The position numbers were made by a program, and so were the translations under genes. A stretch of DNA of 64,000 nt from Suilimivivens sp009774465 (lineage in GTDB: Bacteria > Bacillota > Clostridia > Lachnospirales > Lachnospiraceae): positions 62,001 through 126,000 of the forward strand of contig CANDAE010000006.1 in assembly GCA_947382645.1 (NCBI GenBank). Reading direction: 5' to 3'. This document shows, in pieces, positions 1-8,249 of this stretch. The notes under the pieces are model-generated. The model worked only from the letters and a program-made list of their open reading frames with translations. It ran no database searches and had not been told where the DNA came from. Position 1 is the stretch's first letter, and every line of letters starts with the position of its first letter.

Positions 1-1
1 C

Positions 2-931
2 GGTAATGGCAACCAGCATTATGCCACCAGTACCATGCAGGCTCCCAAATACGCACAGCCGGGACAGCCGGCAAAAGAACTGGAGCTATTTATGGAGCTG
101 AAAGTGATTGCCGACGTTGGACTTGTGGGTTTTCCAAATGTTGGCAAATCCACACTGCTTGCTAAGGTTTCCAATGCAAAACCTAAAATTGCCAATTATC
201 ATTTCACCACATTAAACCCTCATTTGGGTGTGGTTGACCTCCCGGATGCAAAAGGGTACGTAATCGCTGATATTCCGGGGCTTATTGAAGGAGCCTCCGA
301 AGGGGTAGGATTGGGCTTTGAATTTCTACGTCATATCGAAAGAACAAAAGTAATTATTCATATTGTAGATGCTGCTGGAACAGAGGGAAGAGATCCTGTT
401 GCCGATATTTATGCAATTAATAAAGAACTGGAAACATATAATGCGGAGATTGCAAAACGTCCCCAGGTGATTGCAGCAAATAAAACAGATATGATTTTTA
501 CCGAAGGGGAAGAAATAAGTTCTATAGAAAGGCTGAAAAAAGAATTTGAACCTAAGGGAATCAGGGTTTATCCTATTTCCGCAATCAGCGGTAAAGGCGT
601 GAGAGAACTTCTTTATTATGTAAGAACCATGCTGGATGAGGCGGACGATAAACCGGTTGTCTTTGAACAGGAATTTTTCCCGGAGCATATGCTTTCTGTT
701 TCTGACGAGCCCTATACAGTTATTTATGATGAGAAAGAAAAGGAATATGTGGTGGAGGGCCCCAGAATTGAAAAAATGCTGGGATATACCAACCTGGAAT
801 CTGAAAAAGGTTTTACTTTTTTCCAGAATTTCCTGAAAATGAATGGAATTTTAGAACAGCTTGAAGAACTTGGTATTCAGGAAGGTGATACTGTAAGAAT
901 GTATGGGCTATCCTTTGATTACTATAGATAA
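2..931 (+). CDS. obg: GTPase Obg (partial, 5' end outside window)
   Basis: Ribosome-associated GTPase involved in 50S subunit maturation and stress responses. The open frame runs in from the window edge, so the start and most of the glycine-rich N-terminal Obg domain are missing. The first visible residues (GNGNQHYATSTMQAPKYAQP) are the end of that domain. The G domain follows: G1 GFPNVGKST, switch I around FTTLNPHLG, G3 DIPG, G4 NKTD and a SAISGKG G5 region. The last 70 or so residues resemble the C-terminal OCT domain and end in RMYGLSFDYYR. It heads a run of ribosome and cofactor genes (yhbY, nadD, yqeK, rsfS) with short gaps, probably one transcript. Confidence 0.97.
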   Translation, partial: GNGNQHYATSTMQAPKYAQPGQPAKELELFMELKVIADVGLVGFPNVGKSTLLAKVSNAKPKIANYHFTTLNPHLGVVDLPDAKGYVIADIPGLIEGASEGVGLGFEFLRHIERTKVIIHIVDAAGTEGRDPVADIYAINKELETYNAEIAKRPQVIAANKTDMIFTEGEEISSIERLKKEFEPKGIRVYPISAISGKGVRELLYYVRTMLDEADDKPVVFEQEFFPEHMLSVSDEPYTVIYDEKEKEYVVEGPRIEKMLGYTNLESEKGFTFFQNFLKMNGILEQLEELGIQEGDTVRMYGLSFDYYR

Positions 932-960
932 AAAGCTTTGAAAGGAGCAGGGATATATAG

Positions 961-1251
961 ATGACAAGTAAACAACGTTCCTATTTAATGGGACTGGCAA
1001 TGAATATTGATCCGGTTTTCCAAATTGGAAAATCAGGTTTGACTCCTGAAGTCACTGAAGCAGTCAGAGAAACTTTTAATACCAGAGAGCTGGTAAAAAT
1101 TAGTGTATTAAAAAACTGTTTTGAAGATCCGAGACAAATGGCACAGCTTATTGCTGACAGAACTGGCGCTCAGGTTGTACAGATCATTGGGAAAAAAATT
1201 GTTTTATATAAGGAAAGCAGAGATCACAAAAAAATTGAACTTCCAAAATAA
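961..1251 (+). CDS. yhbY: YhbY/CRM-domain RNA-binding protein
   Basis: A 96-residue single CRM-domain protein; the family binds pre-50S ribosomal RNA. It opens with MTSKQRSYLMGLAMNIDPVF and carries the family's IGKSGLTPEV (GxxG-type RNA-binding loop) and the C-terminal IIGKKIVLYKES strand. Full length for the family. A ribosome binding site (AAAGGAG) lies about 12 bases before the ATG. It sits 29 bases after obg and just before nadD, the usual Clostridia neighbourhood, which supports a ribosome-assembly role. Confidence 0.95.
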   Translation: MTSKQRSYLMGLAMNIDPVFQIGKSGLTPEVTEAVRETFNTRELVKISVLKNCFEDPRQMAQLIADRTGAQVVQIIGKKIVLYKESRDHKKIELPK

Positions 1252-1275
1252 ATAGTAAGGATGGATTATTATATT

Positions 1276-1887
1276 ATGGGGAAAAAAATCGGCATTATGG
1301 GCGGAACATTTAATCCGGTTCATTATGGGCATTTGCTGCTTGCAGAATCTGCCAGAGAAGTTTTTGAACTTGATAAAGTACTTTTTATGCCCAGCGGGGA
1401 TTCTTACATGAAAGATGCATCTTCCATTCTGGATGGAGAAACAAGAATGCAGATGCTAAAGCTGGCAATAGAAAACAATCCATATTTTGAAATATCCCGA
1501 ATTGAGCTTGACAGAAAAGGCCCAACTTACACTCGCGATACCTTAGCCCAGCTTCAGCAGCAAAACAGTGAGGACAGGTATTATTTTATTATGGGCGCTG
1601 ACAGTCTCCTGATGCTGGAAAGTTGGAAAGATCCTGAATTTGTTCTGCGCAGCTGCACCATTGCAGCGGCAGTACGGGGAACAGGAACCGCTGAAAAAAT
1701 TGAAAAAATTGCAGGACATTTAATATATGAATATCAGGCAGACATTCGAATTCTTCCTGCCAGATATATTGACATTTCTTCCTCTGACATCAGGGAAAAT
1801 ATTAAAAACGGAACATCCATTCGATATATGCTTCCGGAAAATGTAATTGCATATATTAAGGAAAATAAACTTTATACTTCCTGTTAA
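1276..1887 (+). CDS. nadD: Nicotinate-nucleotide adenylyltransferase
   Basis: Converts nicotinate mononucleotide and ATP to deamido-NAD in NAD biosynthesis. The N-terminal nucleotidyltransferase signature GGTFNPVHYGH and the C-terminal ISSSDIREN (ISSTxIR-type) motif are both present, and the length of about 203 residues fits. An in-frame ATG exists at 1261, but it abuts the purine-rich stretch TAAGG that would serve as ribosome binding site. The ATG at 1276 (MGKKIGIMGG) has better spacing and matches family N-termini, so I chose it. Cotranscribed with yhbY and yqeK by position. Confidence 0.95.
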   Translation: MGKKIGIMGGTFNPVHYGHLLLAESAREVFELDKVLFMPSGDSYMKDASSILDGETRMQMLKLAIENNPYFEISRIELDRKGPTYTRDTLAQLQQQNSEDRYYFIMGADSLLMLESWKDPEFVLRSCTIAAAVRGTGTAEKIEKIAGHLIYEYQADIRILPARYIDISSSDIRENIKNGTSIRYMLPENVIAYIKENKLYTSC

Positions 1888-1901
1888 AAAGGGTGATAGG
1901 T

Positions 1902-2474
1902 ATGAAAACGATAAGTACGAAAAAAATCAGAAAAAAACTGGAAAAGCAACTGGATGCCAAACGTTTTGAACATACATTGGGTGTAGCCTATACGGCCGGT
2001 GCACTTGCAATGTGCACTCACGCAGACATTGATAAGGCTTTAATTGCCGGACTTTTGCATGACTGCGCAAAATGTATGAGTAACGAAAAGCGAATATCCA
2101 TTTGTAAAAAAGAAAATATTCCGATTACTAAAATAGAAGAAAAAAATCCATTTCTGCTTCATGCCAAGGTTGGCAGATATCTGGCCCAAAAGCAGTTTCA
2201 CATTGAGGATGAAGATATCTTAAATGCAATTTTATATCATAATACCGGAAGACCTGATATGTCTTTACTTGAAAAAATTATTTATGTTGCAGATTATATT
2301 GAGCCGGGAAGAAAACATGCTCCCGATCTGCCGGGGATTCGCAGTCTGGCTTTTCAAAATCTGGATCTTGCATTATTGCAGATTTTAAAAAATACGCTGG
2401 GATATCTCCATGACTGTAATGCTGTTATTGATCCAATGACGCAGGAAACCTATGATTATTACGTACACTCTTAA
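1902..2474 (+). CDS. yqeK: YqeK, HD-domain diadenosine tetraphosphatase
   Basis: HD-superfamily hydrolase; Firmicutes YqeK proteins have been shown to cleave Ap4A symmetrically to two ADP. Metal-binding motifs are visible in order: FEHTLGV, the HD pair in LLHDCAK, YHNTG and the trailing ADYIEPGR. Length of about 190 residues is typical. A GTG at 1893 is also in frame, but the ATG at 1902 is preceded by the GGGTGATAGG purine tract and is the better start. The gene follows nadD by a few bases and precedes rsfS, the canonical nadD-yqeK-rsfS order. Confidence 0.94.
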   Translation: MKTISTKKIRKKLEKQLDAKRFEHTLGVAYTAGALAMCTHADIDKALIAGLLHDCAKCMSNEKRISICKKENIPITKIEEKNPFLLHAKVGRYLAQKQFHIEDEDILNAILYHNTGRPDMSLLEKIIYVADYIEPGRKHAPDLPGIRSLAFQNLDLALLQILKNTLGYLHDCNAVIDPMTQETYDYYVHS

Positions 2475-2489
2475 AAAGCGAGGTGGCAA

Positions 2490-2870
2490 ATGACAAATTT
2501 AATTAATGAAAAAATAAATAAGATGGTTGAAATAACTGTTAATGCTTTAGAGGACAAAAAAGCGGAAGACATTAAAGTAATTGATATCAGCCAGATTTCA
2601 GTGCTTGCCGATTATTTTATTATTGCAAGCGGCACGAATAAAAGTCAGATTCAGGCCTTATGCGATGCGGTGGAAGAGAAGCTTGGAAGGGCAGGATATC
2701 CTCTGAAACAAATAGAAGGCTATGATAATGCAAACTGGGTTCTTCTGGACTTCAGCGATATTATTGTTCATATATTTGATCGTGAAAACCGATTGTTTTA
2801 CGACCTGGAACGAATCTGGTGTGATGGCAAGGTCGTCGATATCCAGCATAAAACGGAACCCCAGTCTTAA
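2490..2870 (+). CDS. rsfS: Ribosomal silencing factor RsfS
   Basis: A 126-residue member of the RsfS/Iojap family, which binds ribosomal protein L14 and blocks subunit joining when nutrients are short. Family hallmarks are the stretch DISQISVLADYFIIASG, the GYDNANWVLLDFSDIIVHIF core and the terminal YDLERIW. A GAGGTGG ribosome binding site precedes the ATG. The 3' end of the gene lies inside the following transcription terminator, closing the obg-to-rsfS transcript. Confidence 0.96.
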   Translation: MTNLINEKINKMVEITVNALEDKKAEDIKVIDISQISVLADYFIIASGTNKSQIQALCDAVEEKLGRAGYPLKQIEGYDNANWVLLDFSDIIVHIFDRENRLFYDLERIWCDGKVVDIQHKTEPQS

Positions 2871-2888
2871 TCTGAGGTTCCGTTTTAA
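2850..2888 (+). terminator. Intrinsic terminator after rsfS
   Basis: AAACGGAACC (2851-2860) pairs with GGTTCCGTTT (2876-2885), with further CAG/CTG pairing inside and a small loop. Thymine-rich ends on both strands suggest it also serves the convergent DUF378 gene. The left arm overlaps the rsfS stop region. Confidence 0.8.
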
Positions 2889-2902
2889 AATGGGATATCA
2901 AT

Positions 2903-3121
2903 TTATTGATCATTTTTCGACAGGCCGCCGGTATACATATAAAATGTAATCAGGTAAAGCCCGCAAATGCCCACTAAGGCATAAACAATTCTTGATATCC
3001 AGCTCATGTTTCCAAAAATGAATGAAACAAGGTCAAAGGAAAAGAATCCGATAAGTCCCCAGTTAACCGCACCGATAATTGCAATTGTAAGCGCAATGCA
3101 GTCAAGATATTTATTGTTCAT
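2903..3121 (-). CDS. DUF378 small membrane protein
   Basis: A 72-residue protein of the DUF378 (YuzA-like) family; no function is established. It shows the family pattern LDCIALTIAIIGAVNWGLIGFFSFDLV, split over two hydrophobic segments (about residues 5-27 and 40-62) with a short linker. An upstream in-frame ATG at 3136 is itself part of the ribosome binding site: GGAGGT lies at 3134-3129, seven bases before the ATG at 3121, so I used the latter. It is monocistronic and convergent with rsfS, divergent from livJ. Confidence 0.85.
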   Translation of the reverse strand: MNNKYLDCIALTIAIIGAVNWGLIGFFSFDLVSFIFGNMSWISRIVYALVGICGLYLITFYMYTGGLSKNDQ

Positions 3122-3297
3122 TTCATACACCTCCATGAGAATAAAATTGAAACCTCAATATAAGGCATCAGCTTTATTCTTACCTGTTTGCAAAAATTTA
3201 TTCAGTTTCTATTCTGCAGATTGTCCATCATAAAATGTATAAAAATACACTTAATATATATTTTTATAATAATTTATATAAAATATTTATGTGAAAG

Positions 3298-3326
3298 TTG
3301 ACAACAAAGCATATTTGGAGTAATAT
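3298..3326 (+). promoter_or_regulatory. Candidate sigma-A promoter of livJ
   Basis: A perfect TTGACA (3298-3303), 17 bases, then TAATAT (3321-3326); TATATT at 3324-3329 is an alternative -10. It lies 37 bases before the livJ ATG in AT-rich intergenic DNA (3122-3362), in which I see no other gene. Confidence 0.6.
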
Positions 3327-3362
3327 ATTGCACGTGTATAAATATAAGAGGAGGAAAAAAAT

Positions 3363-4616
3363 ATGAAAAAATTTCAAAAAATCATGAGTCTTATGCTTGC
3401 ATCTGCCATGATCGTGACAATGCTTGCCGGATGCAGCAATTCCAATGATGCATCCAATGTTGACAGCACAGCTGCTGAAACCACAGAAACTACAGAAGCT
3501 GCAGACAATGAAGCAGCAGAAGGTACTGATGCAGCTTCCAATTCAGGTGCTGTATTTAAAATCGGTTCCATCGGACCTGCTACAGGTGGTGCAGCAGTTT
3601 ATGGTATTGCAGTCCAGAACGGTGCTGACCTTGCCATTAAGGAAATCAATGCAGCAGGCGGTATTAACGGATACCAGATCGAGTACAATTTCCAGGATGA
3701 TGAATGCGACAACGAAAAATCTGTAAATGCATACAACACCTTAAAGGATTGGGGTATGCAGATGCTGGTGGGAACTACAACAAGTGGATGCTGTATTGCT
3801 GTTGCAGCAGAATCTGCTAATGACAATCTGTTCCAGATCACACCTTCAGGTTCTTCCGTAGACTGTATCAGTGGAAATGACAATGTTTTCCAGGTGTGCT
3901 TTACAGATCCTAACCAGGGAGTTGGTGCAGCACAGTATATTGGAACTAACAAGGTAGCAGAGAAGGTTGCTGTAATTTATGACAGCTCTGATGTATATTC
4001 TTCCGGTATCTATGAAAAATTTGCACAGGAAGCTGCTAACCAGCCTTTTGAAATCGTAGCAGCAGAAGCTTTTACTGCTGATAACAAAACAGATTTTTCC
4101 GTACAGCTTCAGAAAGCAAAAGATGCAGGTGCTGAACTTGTATTCTTACCTATTTATTATACAGAAGCTTCCTTAATCCTTACACAGGCAAATGCAATGG
4201 GATATTCTGTAAAATTCTTTGGATGTGACGGACTTGACGGAATTCTTAACGTAGAAAACTTTGACACAGCACTGGCAGAAGGCGTTATGCTCTTAACACC
4301 TTTCGCAGCAGATGCTGAAGATGAAGCAACCAAGGCTTTTGTAAGCGCATATGTGGAAAGCTATGGAGATACTCCTAATCAGTTTGCAGCAGATGCTTAT
4401 GATGCAGTTTATATTTTAAAAGCTGCAATTGAGCAGTGTGGTGCAACTCCTGATGACAGTGTTTCTGATCTTTGCGAGAAATTAAAAGCAGCTATGCCTG
4501 AAATTACCGTAGACGGACTTACCGGAGAGGCAATGTCCTGGGATACAGACGGTGCTGTAAATAAATCTCCCAAAGCTATGGAAATTGTAGACGGAAACTA
4601 TAGCTTAATTCAGTAA
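3363..4616 (+). CDS. livJ: Branched-chain amino acid ABC transporter substrate-binding lipoprotein
   Basis: Extracellular ligand-binding lipoprotein delivering leucine, isoleucine or valine to the LivHMGF importer. It has a lipoprotein signal peptide (KK charges, hydrophobic core, lipobox LAGC with Cys at about residue 23) and a Thr/Glu/Ala-rich linker of about 35 residues. The periplasmic-binding fold type I domain follows, starting FKIGSIGPATGGAAVYG. The motif AADAYDAVYILKAAIEQ is typical near the end. The ribosome binding site AGAGGAGG is very strong. Substrate assignment comes from homology and the liv context; related proteins bind other amides or small amino acids. Confidence 0.95.
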   Translation: MKKFQKIMSLMLASAMIVTMLAGCSNSNDASNVDSTAAETTETTEAADNEAAEGTDAASNSGAVFKIGSIGPATGGAAVYGIAVQNGADLAIKEINAAGGINGYQIEYNFQDDECDNEKSVNAYNTLKDWGMQMLVGTTTSGCCIAVAAESANDNLFQITPSGSSVDCISGNDNVFQVCFTDPNQGVGAAQYIGTNKVAEKVAVIYDSSDVYSSGIYEKFAQEAANQPFEIVAAEAFTADNKTDFSVQLQKAKDAGAELVFLPIYYTEASLILTQANAMGYSVKFFGCDGLDGILNVENFDTALAEGVMLLTPFAADAEDEATKAFVSAYVESYGDTPNQFAADAYDAVYILKAAIEQCGATPDDSVSDLCEKLKAAMPEITVDGLTGEAMSWDTDGAVNKSPKAMEIVDGNYSLIQ

Positions 4617-4643
4617 TTACTGACTTTATGTTAGTGGAAAGCC

Positions 4644-4680
4644 AAAGAGGGTTGCATTTTAAGGCAGCCCTCTTTCTTTA
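4644..4680 (+). terminator. Terminator or attenuator between livJ and livH
   Basis: AAAGAGGGTTGC (4644-4655) pairs over 12 bases (one G-T wobble) with GCAGCCCTCTTT (4664-4675), followed by TCTTTAAATTATTATTT. It sits inside the liv locus, 95 bases before livH. Confidence 0.8.
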
Positions 4681-4770
4681 AATTATTATTTCAAAACTTG
4701 CCAGCAGACCTTATCATCTGCTATACTAAATAAGTCGATTTATGGAAAAAATTTACGCAGAGGTGTTCTT

Positions 4771-5655
4771 ATGAGTTTTATATCCTATTTAATCAATGGA
4801 ATCAGTTTAGGGAGTGTATATGCGATAATAGCTTTGGGATATACGATGGTATATGGCATTGCTAAAATGCTGAACTTTGCACATGGTGATGTAATTATGG
4901 TAGGCGGTTTTGCTGTATTTTTTGCAGTCAGTATGCAGGGGCTGCCCACCTTTGCAGGTATGCTTTTAGCAGTGGTGTTATGTACAGTGCTTGGGATTAC
5001 CATTGAATATATTGCATACAGACCTTTAAGGCAGGCTTCGTCCTCCCTTGCAGTTTTGATTACTGCAATTGGTGTCAGCTACTTTCTTCAAAATATGGCT
5101 CTTCTTATTTTCGGAGCAAATACAAAGGCATTTACTTCTGTAGTTACCATTCCGGCTTTAAAGCTGGCAGATGAACAGATCATTATTTCCGGCGAAACGA
5201 TAGTCACCATCATTTCCTGTATTATTATTATGACGGTGCTTACACTCTTTATTAATAAAACCAAAGCTGGTCAGGCTATGCTTGCAGTTTCTGAAGATAA
5301 AGGTGCAGCACAGCTTATGGGAATTAATGTAAACAGAACCATATCTCTTACCTTTGCCATTGGTTCCGCACTTGCTGCCATTGCAGGTATGCTTCTTTGT
5401 TCTGCATATCCGTCCCTTACGCCTTATACAGGATCCATGCCTGGAATCAAGGCCTTTGTAGCGGCTGTATTTGGAGGAATAGGTTCCATTCCCGGCGCGC
5501 TGATTGGAGGCATTGTGCTTGGGGTTATAGAAATTTTAAGCAAAGCATATATTTCATCACAATTATCAGATGCAATTGTATTCCTGGTGCTTATTGTTGT
5601 CCTTCTTGTGAAACCTACAGGGATTCTTGGCAAGAAGATTCAGGAAAAGGTATAA
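4771..5655 (+). CDS. livH: Branched-chain amino acid ABC transporter permease LivH
   Basis: One of two membrane subunits of the high-affinity branched-chain amino acid importer. The 294-residue protein is nearly all hydrophobic helices. Family markers include GISLGSVYAIIALGYTMVYG at the N-terminus, MLNFAHGDVIMVGGF, ISEDKGAAQLMGINVNRT-like cytoplasmic loop (here VSEDKGAAQLMGINV), and AFVAAVFGGIGSIPGALIGG. It is 14 bases upstream of livM and shares the operon with livG and livF. An upstream ribosome binding site (CAGAGGTG) precedes the ATG. Confidence 0.96.
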   Translation: MSFISYLINGISLGSVYAIIALGYTMVYGIAKMLNFAHGDVIMVGGFAVFFAVSMQGLPTFAGMLLAVVLCTVLGITIEYIAYRPLRQASSSLAVLITAIGVSYFLQNMALLIFGANTKAFTSVVTIPALKLADEQIIISGETIVTIISCIIIMTVLTLFINKTKAGQAMLAVSEDKGAAQLMGINVNRTISLTFAIGSALAAIAGMLLCSAYPSLTPYTGSMPGIKAFVAAVFGGIGSIPGALIGGIVLGVIEILSKAYISSQLSDAIVFLVLIVVLLVKPTGILGKKIQEKV

Positions 5656-5669
5656 GGGGGATTTCAACA

Positions 5670-6737
5670 ATGAAAAAATTGAAGTTAAATAAAAATATAA
5701 AGGATAATTTTATCACATATGGAATTATAATCATTGCATATGTTATTATGCAGATTATGATAAAGACAGGGCACGTTTCCAGCCTTATGCAGGGATTATT
5801 GGTACCTTTATGCGTCTACATTATTTTGGCAGTATCCTTAAATCTTACAGTAGGCATTTTAGGTGAGCTTAGTCTTGGTCATGCAGGCTTTATGTGCGTG
5901 GGAGCTTTTACCGGTGCGTTTTTTTCCAAATGTATGCAGGATGTCATTACAGTAGATATACTGCGTTTTATCATTGCAATTTTAATTGGAGCCTTATCGG
6001 CAGGAATCATCGGCCTTTTAATTGGTATGCCTGTTCTTCGGCTGAAAGGGGACTATCTTGCAATTGTTACGCTTGCATTTGGCGAAATTATAAAAAATAT
6101 TATAAATGTACTTTATATTGGAAAGGACAGCAACGGTCTTCATTTTTCCATGAAGGATTCCTTATCTCTTGGGCTTGACGCGGAAGGAACGGTTATTATA
6201 AACGGCGCACAGGGGATTACAGGTACTCCTAAAAACTCCACTTTTACCATAGGCGTAATATTAATTATTATTACTTTGTTTATTGTACTTAATCTGATTC
6301 ATTCCAGAGACGGACGCGCCATTATGTCCATCAGAGATAATCTGATTGCTGCAGAATCCATTGGAATTAATATTACAAAATACAAATTAATGGCATTTTC
6401 CATTTCTGCAGCCCTTGCAGGAATTGCCGGTGTACTGTATTCCCACAATTTAAGCAGCCTTATGGCTACGCCTAAAAATTTTGGATACAATATGTCAATT
6501 ATGATTTTGGTATTTGTTGTTTTAGGAGGAATCGGAAACATCAGAGGTTCTATCATTTCTGCAGTGATATTAACCCTTCTTCCTGAGATTTTACGCGGCC
6601 TGAGCAATTATCGTATGTTGATCTATTCCATTGTTTTAATTGTGATGATGCTGTTTAACTGGAGTCCTAAACTGATCAACTTAAGAGAGAAATATTCCTT
6701 AAAAAGGTTATTAAAAAAACCTGAGGAGGTACAATAA
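5670..6737 (+). CDS. livM: Branched-chain amino acid ABC transporter permease LivM
   Basis: Second permease of the Liv importer, 355 residues with about nine or ten membrane helices. Diagnostic segments are ELSLGHAGFMCVGAFTGA, LRLKGDYLAIVTLAFGEI and VVLGGIGNIRGSIISA. The open frame extends upstream to 5397, but that part overlaps livH. The ATG at 5670, preceded by AAGGGGG at 5654-5660, gives a normal N-terminus. The stop is one base from livG. Confidence 0.96.
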   Translation: MKKLKLNKNIKDNFITYGIIIIAYVIMQIMIKTGHVSSLMQGLLVPLCVYIILAVSLNLTVGILGELSLGHAGFMCVGAFTGAFFSKCMQDVITVDILRFIIAILIGALSAGIIGLLIGMPVLRLKGDYLAIVTLAFGEIIKNIINVLYIGKDSNGLHFSMKDSLSLGLDAEGTVIINGAQGITGTPKNSTFTIGVILIIITLFIVLNLIHSRDGRAIMSIRDNLIAAESIGINITKYKLMAFSISAALAGIAGVLYSHNLSSLMATPKNFGYNMSIMILVFVVLGGIGNIRGSIISAVILTLLPEILRGLSNYRMLIYSIVLIVMMLFNWSPKLINLREKYSLKRLLKKPEEVQ

Positions 6738-6738
6738 T

Positions 6739-7500
6739 ATGGCAGCATTATTAGAGGTTAAAAATCTTGGGATTTCATTTGGCGGCCTGCGCGCAGTTGA
6801 TGATTTTGAAATATCCATAAATAAAGGACAGCTCTATGGGCTGATCGGTCCTAACGGAGCCGGAAAAACAACAGTGTTTAACCTGCTTACCGGCGTATAT
6901 AAGCCCAGCGAAGGCGTAATTACATTAGACTCGCATAATATTACCGGACTAAAAACTGTAGAAATCAATAAGGCCGGAATTGCAAGAACATTTCAGAATA
7001 TCAGACTTTTTAAGGAGTTGAGTGTAATTGATAATGTAAAGGCAGGTCTCCATAATCATTTTAAGTATTCAACCCTTGAAGGCATTTTAAGAATGCCCGG
7101 TTTCTATAAAACGGAAAAGGCAATGAATGAAAGAGCAATGGAACTGTTAAAGGTTTTTGAACTGGATCAGGAAGCTGATTATCTTGCGGCAAATTTACCC
7201 TATGGCAAGCAAAGGAAACTGGAAATTGCCAGAGCGCTTGCAACTGAACCCAAGCTGCTTTTATTGGATGAACCGGCGGCTGGTATGAATCCCAATGAAA
7301 CCAAAGAACTTATGGATACCATTCGTTTTGTACGGGATAATTTTGATATGACAATACTTCTTATAGAACATGATATGAAGCTGGTTTCCGGCATCTGTGA
7401 AGAATTGACCGTTCTTAATTTTGGACGGATTCTTGCTCAGGGGCCAACAGGAAAAGTACTGAATGATCCTCAGGTTATCACAGCATATTTAGGCGAATAA
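6739..7500 (+). CDS. livG: Branched-chain amino acid ABC transporter ATPase LivG
   Basis: Cytoplasmic ATPase of the Liv importer, 253 residues. Walker A GPNGAGKTT, Q-loop region ARTFQNIRLF, and Walker B LLLLDEPAAGMNP followed by a switch histidine (LLIEHDM) are all visible. The signature region reads LPYGKQRKLEIARAL, the form typical of LivG rather than a strict LSGGQ. The C-terminus VITAYLGE is the usual LivG ending. It starts after a GAGGAGGT ribosome binding site and is followed 18 bases later by livF. Confidence 0.96.
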   Translation: MAALLEVKNLGISFGGLRAVDDFEISINKGQLYGLIGPNGAGKTTVFNLLTGVYKPSEGVITLDSHNITGLKTVEINKAGIARTFQNIRLFKELSVIDNVKAGLHNHFKYSTLEGILRMPGFYKTEKAMNERAMELLKVFELDQEADYLAANLPYGKQRKLEIARALATEPKLLLLDEPAAGMNPNETKELMDTIRFVRDNFDMTILLIEHDMKLVSGICEELTVLNFGRILAQGPTGKVLNDPQVITAYLGE

Positions 7501-7518
7501 TAGGGGAGGACTTAGACA

Positions 7519-8229
7519 ATGGCAATGCTTGAAATAAAAGATTTAGAAGTATATTATGGAATGATTAAGGCAATCAAAGGCGTATCCTTTGAGGTGAATG
7601 AAGGAGAGGTCATTGCACTGATTGGTGCTAATGGGGCCGGAAAAACAACAATTCTTCATACAATAACAGGTCTTCTTGAGGCAAAAAAGGGTTCCGTTTA
7701 TTTTGACGGAAAAGATATTACAAAGGTACCTGCTCACAAAATTGTGTCTATGGGTATGGCCCATGTCCCTGAAGGAAGACGTGTATTTGCAAATCTTACA
7801 GTACTCCAGAATTTAAAAATGGGTGCCTATACCAGAAAAGATAAAAATGAATTTGAAGAAACCTTAAAGACAATATATAAACGTTTCCCGAGGCTGGAAG
7901 AGCGGCAGAATCAGCTTGCCGGAACGTTAAGTGGAGGAGAGCAGCAGATGCTGGCTATGGGCAGGGCGCTTATGTCTCATCCAAGAATTATTTTAATGGA
8001 TGAACCTTCTATGGGGCTTTCTCCCATTTTTGTAAATGAAATTTTTGATATTATAAAAAAAGTAAGTGCAGGCGGAACTACTGTGCTTTTAGTGGAACAA
8101 AATGCTAAAAAGGCACTTGCAATTTCAGACCGTGCATATGTACTTGAAACCGGAAACATTGTTCTTGATGGAAATGCAGAAGACTTGCTCAATAATGATT
8201 CCATTAAGAAAGCATATCTGGGTGAATAA
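7519..8229 (+). CDS. livF: Branched-chain amino acid ABC transporter ATPase LivF
   Basis: Second ATPase of the Liv importer, 236 residues. Walker A GANGAGKTT, the PEGRRVFANLTV segment that marks LivF, the signature LSGGEQQMLAMGRAL, Walker B ILMDEPSMGLSP and the switch region LLVEQNA are present. It pairs with LivG to drive transport. A GGGGAGGA ribosome binding site precedes the ATG. A cytidylate-kinase-like gene follows after 20 bases, probably on the same transcript. Confidence 0.96.
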   Translation: MAMLEIKDLEVYYGMIKAIKGVSFEVNEGEVIALIGANGAGKTTILHTITGLLEAKKGSVYFDGKDITKVPAHKIVSMGMAHVPEGRRVFANLTVLQNLKMGAYTRKDKNEFEETLKTIYKRFPRLEERQNQLAGTLSGGEQQMLAMGRALMSHPRIILMDEPSMGLSPIFVNEIFDIIKKVSAGGTTVLLVEQNAKKALAISDRAYVLETGNIVLDGNAEDLLNNDSIKKAYLGE

Positions 8230-8249
8230 AATTTGGAGGTTGCATTTTT

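Noticed and set aside
5397..5669. Upstream extension of livM
   Set aside because: It overlaps livH fully in another frame; a good ribosome binding site precedes the ATG at 5670.
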